This document shows, one piece after another, positions 5,401 through 7,115 of a DNA stretch of 7,115 nucleotides. A program made the translations under genes and the position numbers. A model generated the notes under the pieces. The model did no database searches and was not told the DNA's origin. It worked only from the letters and a program-made list of their open reading frames with translations. The DNA comes from a bacterium (GTDB lineage: Bacteria > Zixibacteria > MSB-5A5 > GN15 > FEB-12). The stretch is taken from NCBI GenBank assembly GCA_030668045.1, contig DAOUUR010000120.1:1-7115 (forward strand), written 5' to 3'. Each line of letters opens with the position of its first letter. The first letter of the stretch is position 1.

Positions 5401-7115
5401 CTATGGTGACGCCGTTGAGACTTTCGACGCACCCGAGAAATTGCTGGACATCCGGCAGGCGGCGATTGATATCGGCTATATTGATGCTGACACTCTCCTC
5501 GACATTGTGGCGGTTACCGGCACTCATGCCTATATCGCACTCAATCTTGGCTTCCGCAGCTACGATCTTGATTCAATCGCGTTAGGTACACTGGCCGTAG
5601 AAGGAAAGTCGTATTCGAGTCCGTTCGGGCTGGAAGACCCTACCCCCTCGGTCATAATTTCCCGGTCTGATTGTGATCTCAACAACGACATAATTATCGC
5701 CCCTGATCTGATTTTGTATGGCAACGGCAACGGTACTTTCCCGTCGAGCACAACGCTGCCGTTCACCTTCCAGAGCATCAACACGGCCGACTTCAACAAA
5801 GATGGCCTTGAGGATCTTCTGGTAACAAGTGGTGACTATGTCCAGATATACACCAACCAGGGATCAGGGAATTTCACTCAGGCCGCATCCGAACTTGTTG
5901 GTACGCCACTTCTGGATCTTCCCCCAGCCAATGCGATTACCGATTTCAATCGTGACCGCAATTCTGATTTCGCGCTCGTTCTTCCGCTGGCCAGTCCCGG
6001 CGGCACCAGTCTGATTGGAATTGGTCTGGGCGATGGCCTCGGCGGCGTTACGACCTTCACTACGATTCCCGTAACGGGTGATGCATACGATCTGGTCGTG
6101 ACCGACGTCAACCGCGATGGCGAAGTCGATATCATTGTGGCCAACGGTACTAACCAGGCTCTGGAAATATATTACAACGATGGTTACGGAGCTTTTGGCG
6201 ATCCTACCGAAGTTCCACTGGATGCCGGTACGGATGTAACCTTCGTGCTGGCGTCGCTTGATCTCGATCGTAACGGCACACCCGACTTTGTTTCCGGCGG
6301 ACCCGACGGCGACAACCTGACCATTGTTGTTGACCAGGGGGCCACGACAACCGAGTCGCTCGACGAGATGGTCGTCACCGGTTACGGTAACGCTACATTG
6401 GAGATCACTAACCCGGCTGGGTTTGTAATTTCGGAGAACTTCCAGACAATCGCCGGTGCTGACTACTGGATAAGTGATATTGATGGTGATTCCAGGCTCG
6501 ACGATGAATCGTTTGACTACAATCTCATGAAGGGCGAATACGTCATTGGTATCTTCCCTCGTTTCGGGGAGTCGCCCGACAAAACGTTTAATATTGGTAT
6601 CAGGATCAATGGTACCTACCAAGCCAATGTCTACAGCGGACAAAACTATGGAGGCATTACTCAATACCGTCAGTTGGGCGCTGAGGCTGTCGACAGCTTT
6701 GTCTTCTACTATGAGATTGAGGATGTTTCATCGATCTATCCGGCCAATGGGATGCCTTCACGCGGCATAACGCCGATGCTGGACTGGAGTACGCTGGCCA
6801 CCAATGAACATCCGGGAGCAGTCAGTTACGATCTTCAGGTTGACGCCGACTATTTCTTTGGTGATCCACTCCATGACGAAACGGGGCTGGTCGATCCGGA
6901 GTTCAGGATTACCGCCGAGTTGACACCGGAGGCGGTTTACTACTGGCGCTTTCGTTCCTTTGACGGCGCTGGCTATTCGGATTACTCCCGTACCTTCGCC
7001 CTCTATGTAACCGAGGGTTGTTGCCTCAATATCCGTGGTAACGCCAATGACGATCCGGATGATTATGTTAACATTTCAGATATTACTTACCTCGTGGAGT
7101 ATCTGTTTGGGGTAC
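2414..7115 (+). CDS. Giant secreted VCBS/FG-GAP propeller protein with two dockerins (3' end outside window)
   Basis: Open for 1,567 codons without a stop to the window edge. AGGAGAG at 2400-2406 lies seven bases before the ATG. Residues 1-31 form a signal peptide (core WIVGLMAVLLALLA); PNIC is not a lipobox. Domains in order: module A, 33-200, an unnamed beta-rich domain; dockerin, about 208-288; linker; module A', 312-498, a second copy; Big_5/SbsA-like Ig domain, about 501-603; FG-GAP/VCBS blades with DxDxDG-type calcium loops starting at 630, 679, 728, 777, 826, 875, 926, 974, 1022, 1086, 1126, 1177, 1231 and 1283; an unassigned beta-rich region, about 1300-1438; a fibronectin-III-like domain, about 1439-1532; CC at 1536-1537 and the first half of a dockerin, loop 1543-1556. 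Such proteins are usually extracellular and bind calcium, carbohydrate or protein partners; no catalytic site is visible. Likely co-transcribed with the small dockerin gene. The frame is continuous, with no frameshift seen. Confidence 0.95.
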   Translation, partial: MFFTNRKDNARIWIVGLMAVLLALLAPNICGQDFSISLDHVDGTLDATTLDVDVPIKFYIRFTNPSAGNTSNINGGSNAFRIYSPDAVPASWTPITYTMEPILTGEWTTGTWQRPYSITGSGADTIGFAGFQGFGPACEPDFDEIGYTISTQVSSADAGKTLCLDSCWFPPENKWVWSAHDALGGVYPSWDGPHCFIIAGDAACCLDDRGNADGDGSDIVDVDDRHYLLEYLFGWYSGYEVGSDLGPEPPCRDEGNVNAEGGDEINILDVQYLAEYIYNGGPAPPACPTPIDPVSPMPDKGSNESMSAAAEYSITLDHVSGAYDANTIGTDIPIGFYLRISNTGTPNAVRIGGLSNGFKVYSNDGATWSPLFYVPHKEGMAVNYIHYDWLMTMFDAWSGDGFTQGYAYSNTGAGADTVGFSNGAGSTGTGMMPGFSDVIFLISTQVDASQIGKQICLDTCWYPPENKWVWAGDTGNTASVFPIYPTWDGPHCFTIVGAPTPHIVSTLPIQNAINVAPEENVFITFDIDMDETTLNSSSVFVYGSQTGVHTGTYTLDGLLKDFTFDPDYDFAYGELVTVSLTTDITSSMGEAMENPYVWTYTVSVYGGDGLFTPYTDYVAGEDPRDIAAADFDGDGYLDLAVSCSGGTDGIWVLINQGNGTFPDQASYISSSAWGIFTADFDNDGWIDMVTTNRSVDSITVFMNNGDGTFGASEEHRVGDNPLHVTGSDLNGDGFCDLIVSNNDSYNISILMNNGDGTFASHQTFSAGDNPSCAFAADFDNDGFIDIATANTFGDSAAVLINDGTGSFPTSSEYFVGNNPISVYGGDLNDDGYTDLVLANELTEDVAILLNLGDGNFSPWVSYDLSSQPSSACLGDFNSDGSLDILSANGPSTSELNIFYNDGTGTFSVNYDTLECGSRPSAAVAADLDNDGDIDIATASGGLVVGLDSVSVFLNQDFEPAPLYEADFYYVKSADLDRDNYLDLVYTGSVDTGLFVSYGDAVETFDAPEKLLDIRQAAIDIGYIDADTLLDIVAVTGTHAYIALNLGFRSYDLDSIALGTLAVEGKSYSSPFGLEDPTPSVIISRSDCDLNNDIIIAPDLILYGNGNGTFPSSTTLPFTFQSINTADFNKDGLEDLLVTSGDYVQIYTNQGSGNFTQAASELVGTPLLDLPPANAITDFNRDRNSDFALVLPLASPGGTSLIGIGLGDGLGGVTTFTTIPVTGDAYDLVVTDVNRDGEVDIIVANGTNQALEIYYNDGYGAFGDPTEVPLDAGTDVTFVLASLDLDRNGTPDFVSGGPDGDNLTIVVDQGATTTESLDEMVVTGYGNATLEITNPAGFVISENFQTIAGADYWISDIDGDSRLDDESFDYNLMKGEYVIGIFPRFGESPDKTFNIGIRINGTYQANVYSGQNYGGITQYRQLGAEAVDSFVFYYEIEDVSSIYPANGMPSRGITPMLDWSTLATNEHPGAVSYDLQVDADYFFGDPLHDETGLVDPEFRITAELTPEAVYYWRFRSFDGAGYSDYSRTFALYVTEGCCLNIRGNANDDPDDYVNISDITYLVEYLFGV
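2510..3013 (+). repeat. Module A, first copy of a duplicated domain
   Basis: Residues 33-200 of the giant protein. It matches residues 312-498 from end to end: FSISLDHVDG against YSITLDHVSG, GADTIGF against GADTVGF, TISTQV against LISTQV, LCLDSCWFPPENKWVW (162-177) against ICLDTCWYPPENKWVW, and YPSWDGPHCFIIAG against YPTWDGPHCFTIVG. C163 and C167 are conserved as C456 and C460. I recognise this as a recurrent module of dockerin proteins from similar lineages but know no formal family name. Confidence 0.85.
3035..3277 (+). other. Internal type I dockerin within the giant protein
   Basis: Residues about 208-288. Loop 1 at 211-224 has N211, D213, D215, D221 and D224, followed by helix HYLLEYLF. 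Loop 2 at 256-269 has N256, N258, E260, N266 and D269, followed by VQYLAEYIY. It is preceded by CC (204-205) and ends in GGPAPPACP, the same ending that closes the neighbouring 128-residue protein at its stop codon. Dockerins usually sit at a terminus; here one lies between two copies of a module. Confidence 0.85.
3347..3907 (+). repeat. Module A', second copy of the duplicated domain
   Basis: Residues 312-498 of the giant protein, aligned with residues 33-200. The copy is about 19 residues longer, mainly through an insertion in its middle (around KEGMAVNYIHYDWLMTMFDA). The WDGPHCF and PPENKWVW motifs are identical at the protein level, while the DNA differs at many synonymous positions, so the duplication is not recent. 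Confidence 0.85.
4301..5188 (+). repeat. Tandem 147-bp (49-codon) FG-GAP repeats, first propeller
   Basis: The first Asp codon of successive calcium loops lies at 4301, 4448, 4595, 4742, 4889 and 5036: exactly 147 bp each time. The next is at 5189 (153 bp). Each unit reads roughly ADFDNDGFIDIATAN, then VLMNNGDGTF, then VGDNP. The 16-mer TTTGACAACGATGGCT occurs at 4451-4466 and 4745-4760, two periods apart. ATG codons of the ...NNGDGTF strand at 4517 and 4664 are also 147 bp apart. Each unit is one four-stranded propeller blade with a calcium loop, by analogy with integrin-alpha and VCBS proteins. Confidence 0.85.
5333..6298 (+). repeat. Degenerate FG-GAP/VCBS repeats, second propeller
   Basis: Seven further loop starts at residues 974, 1022, 1086, 1126, 1177, 1231 and 1283, with irregular spacing of 40-64 residues. 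The loops are weaker than in the first group: DLDRDN, YIDADT, DCDLNN, DFNKDG, DFNRDR, DVNRDG and DLDRNG. The YGNGNGTF and YYNDGYGAF strands confirm the same blade type. Calcium is probably bound at only some of these sites. Confidence 0.7.
6728..7009 (+). other. Fibronectin type III-like domain in the giant protein
   Basis: Residues about 1439-1532. The pattern SIYPANG, PMLDWS, VSYDLQVDAD, LTPEAVYYWRFRSFDG and FALYV follows the strand order of FnIII-like domains that precede C-terminal sorting or docking modules in secreted proteins, including the YYWRFR strand. Assigned by eye. Confidence 0.6.
7019..7115 (+). other. First half of a C-terminal dockerin, cut by the window edge
   Basis: CC at 1536-1537 is followed by loop N1543, N1545, D1547, N1553, D1556 and helix ITYLVEYLFG. 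The second loop would lie beyond 7115. By the pattern of the other dockerins the gene probably ends within about 150 bases of the window edge. Confidence 0.85.

Noticed and set aside
5864..6664. 266-codon open frame on the minus strand
   Set aside because: It is fully antisense to the giant gene in a region with repeated GAY/GGY codons, has no recognisable domain or good ribosome site, and the plus-strand frame is strongly supported by repeat motifs.
1..7115. tRNA, rRNA, CRISPR array or insertion sequence
   Set aside because: No tRNA-like arms, rRNA signatures, regularly spaced identical repeats with unique spacers, transposase or terminal inverted repeats were seen. The 147-bp units are coding propeller repeats.

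Overview
The window reads left to right on the + strand as part of a bacterial chromosome encoding secreted, calcium-binding, dockerin-bearing proteins. The dockerin style (paired helices like ITYLVDYLF, loops like GNADGD, short tails like GPAPPACP, paired cysteines just upstream), the secreted VCBS/FG-GAP giant and the moderate GC content recall proteins from uncultivated FCB-group lineages such as candidate phylum Zixibacteria. That assignment is from memory of such proteins, not from a search. No cellulosomal enzyme or cohesin is visible here.

Layout. (1) 3-296: the C-terminal end of a protein finishing in a type I dockerin. (2) 389-1585: an exported protein with five ankyrin repeats, a DUF3471-like beta domain and a C-terminal PDZ domain. 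(3) 1586-1953: a 368-base non-coding stretch with a near-consensus sigma-70-type promoter (1692-1720) followed by a leader of about 227 nt. The leader contains a perfect 10-bp long-range stem around a 7-bp inner stem, then a strong Shine-Dalgarno and a possible 21-23 residue leader ORF. (4) 1954-2340: a small secreted protein that is almost only signal peptide plus dockerin. (5) 2414-7115: a giant secreted multidomain protein open from its start codon to the window edge (at least 1,567 residues, no in-frame stop): signal peptide, module A, internal dockerin, second copy of module A, SbsA-like Ig domain (Big_5), 14 FG-GAP/VCBS blades, an unassigned beta-rich domain, a fibronectin-III-like domain, and the first half of a terminal dockerin.

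How they may work together. The small dockerin protein and the giant lie 73 nt apart on the same strand, downstream of one good promoter, so they probably form an operon controlled through the structured leader. Both are exported, as is the ankyrin/PDZ protein. Three proteins with dockerins in 7 kb suggest a cohesin-dockerin-like surface or extracellular assembly whose receptor is encoded elsewhere. The most interesting signals are the structured leader, the fusion-like architecture of the giant's N-terminal half, the exact 147-bp periodicity of its first propeller, and the 14-residue calcium loops of most dockerins.
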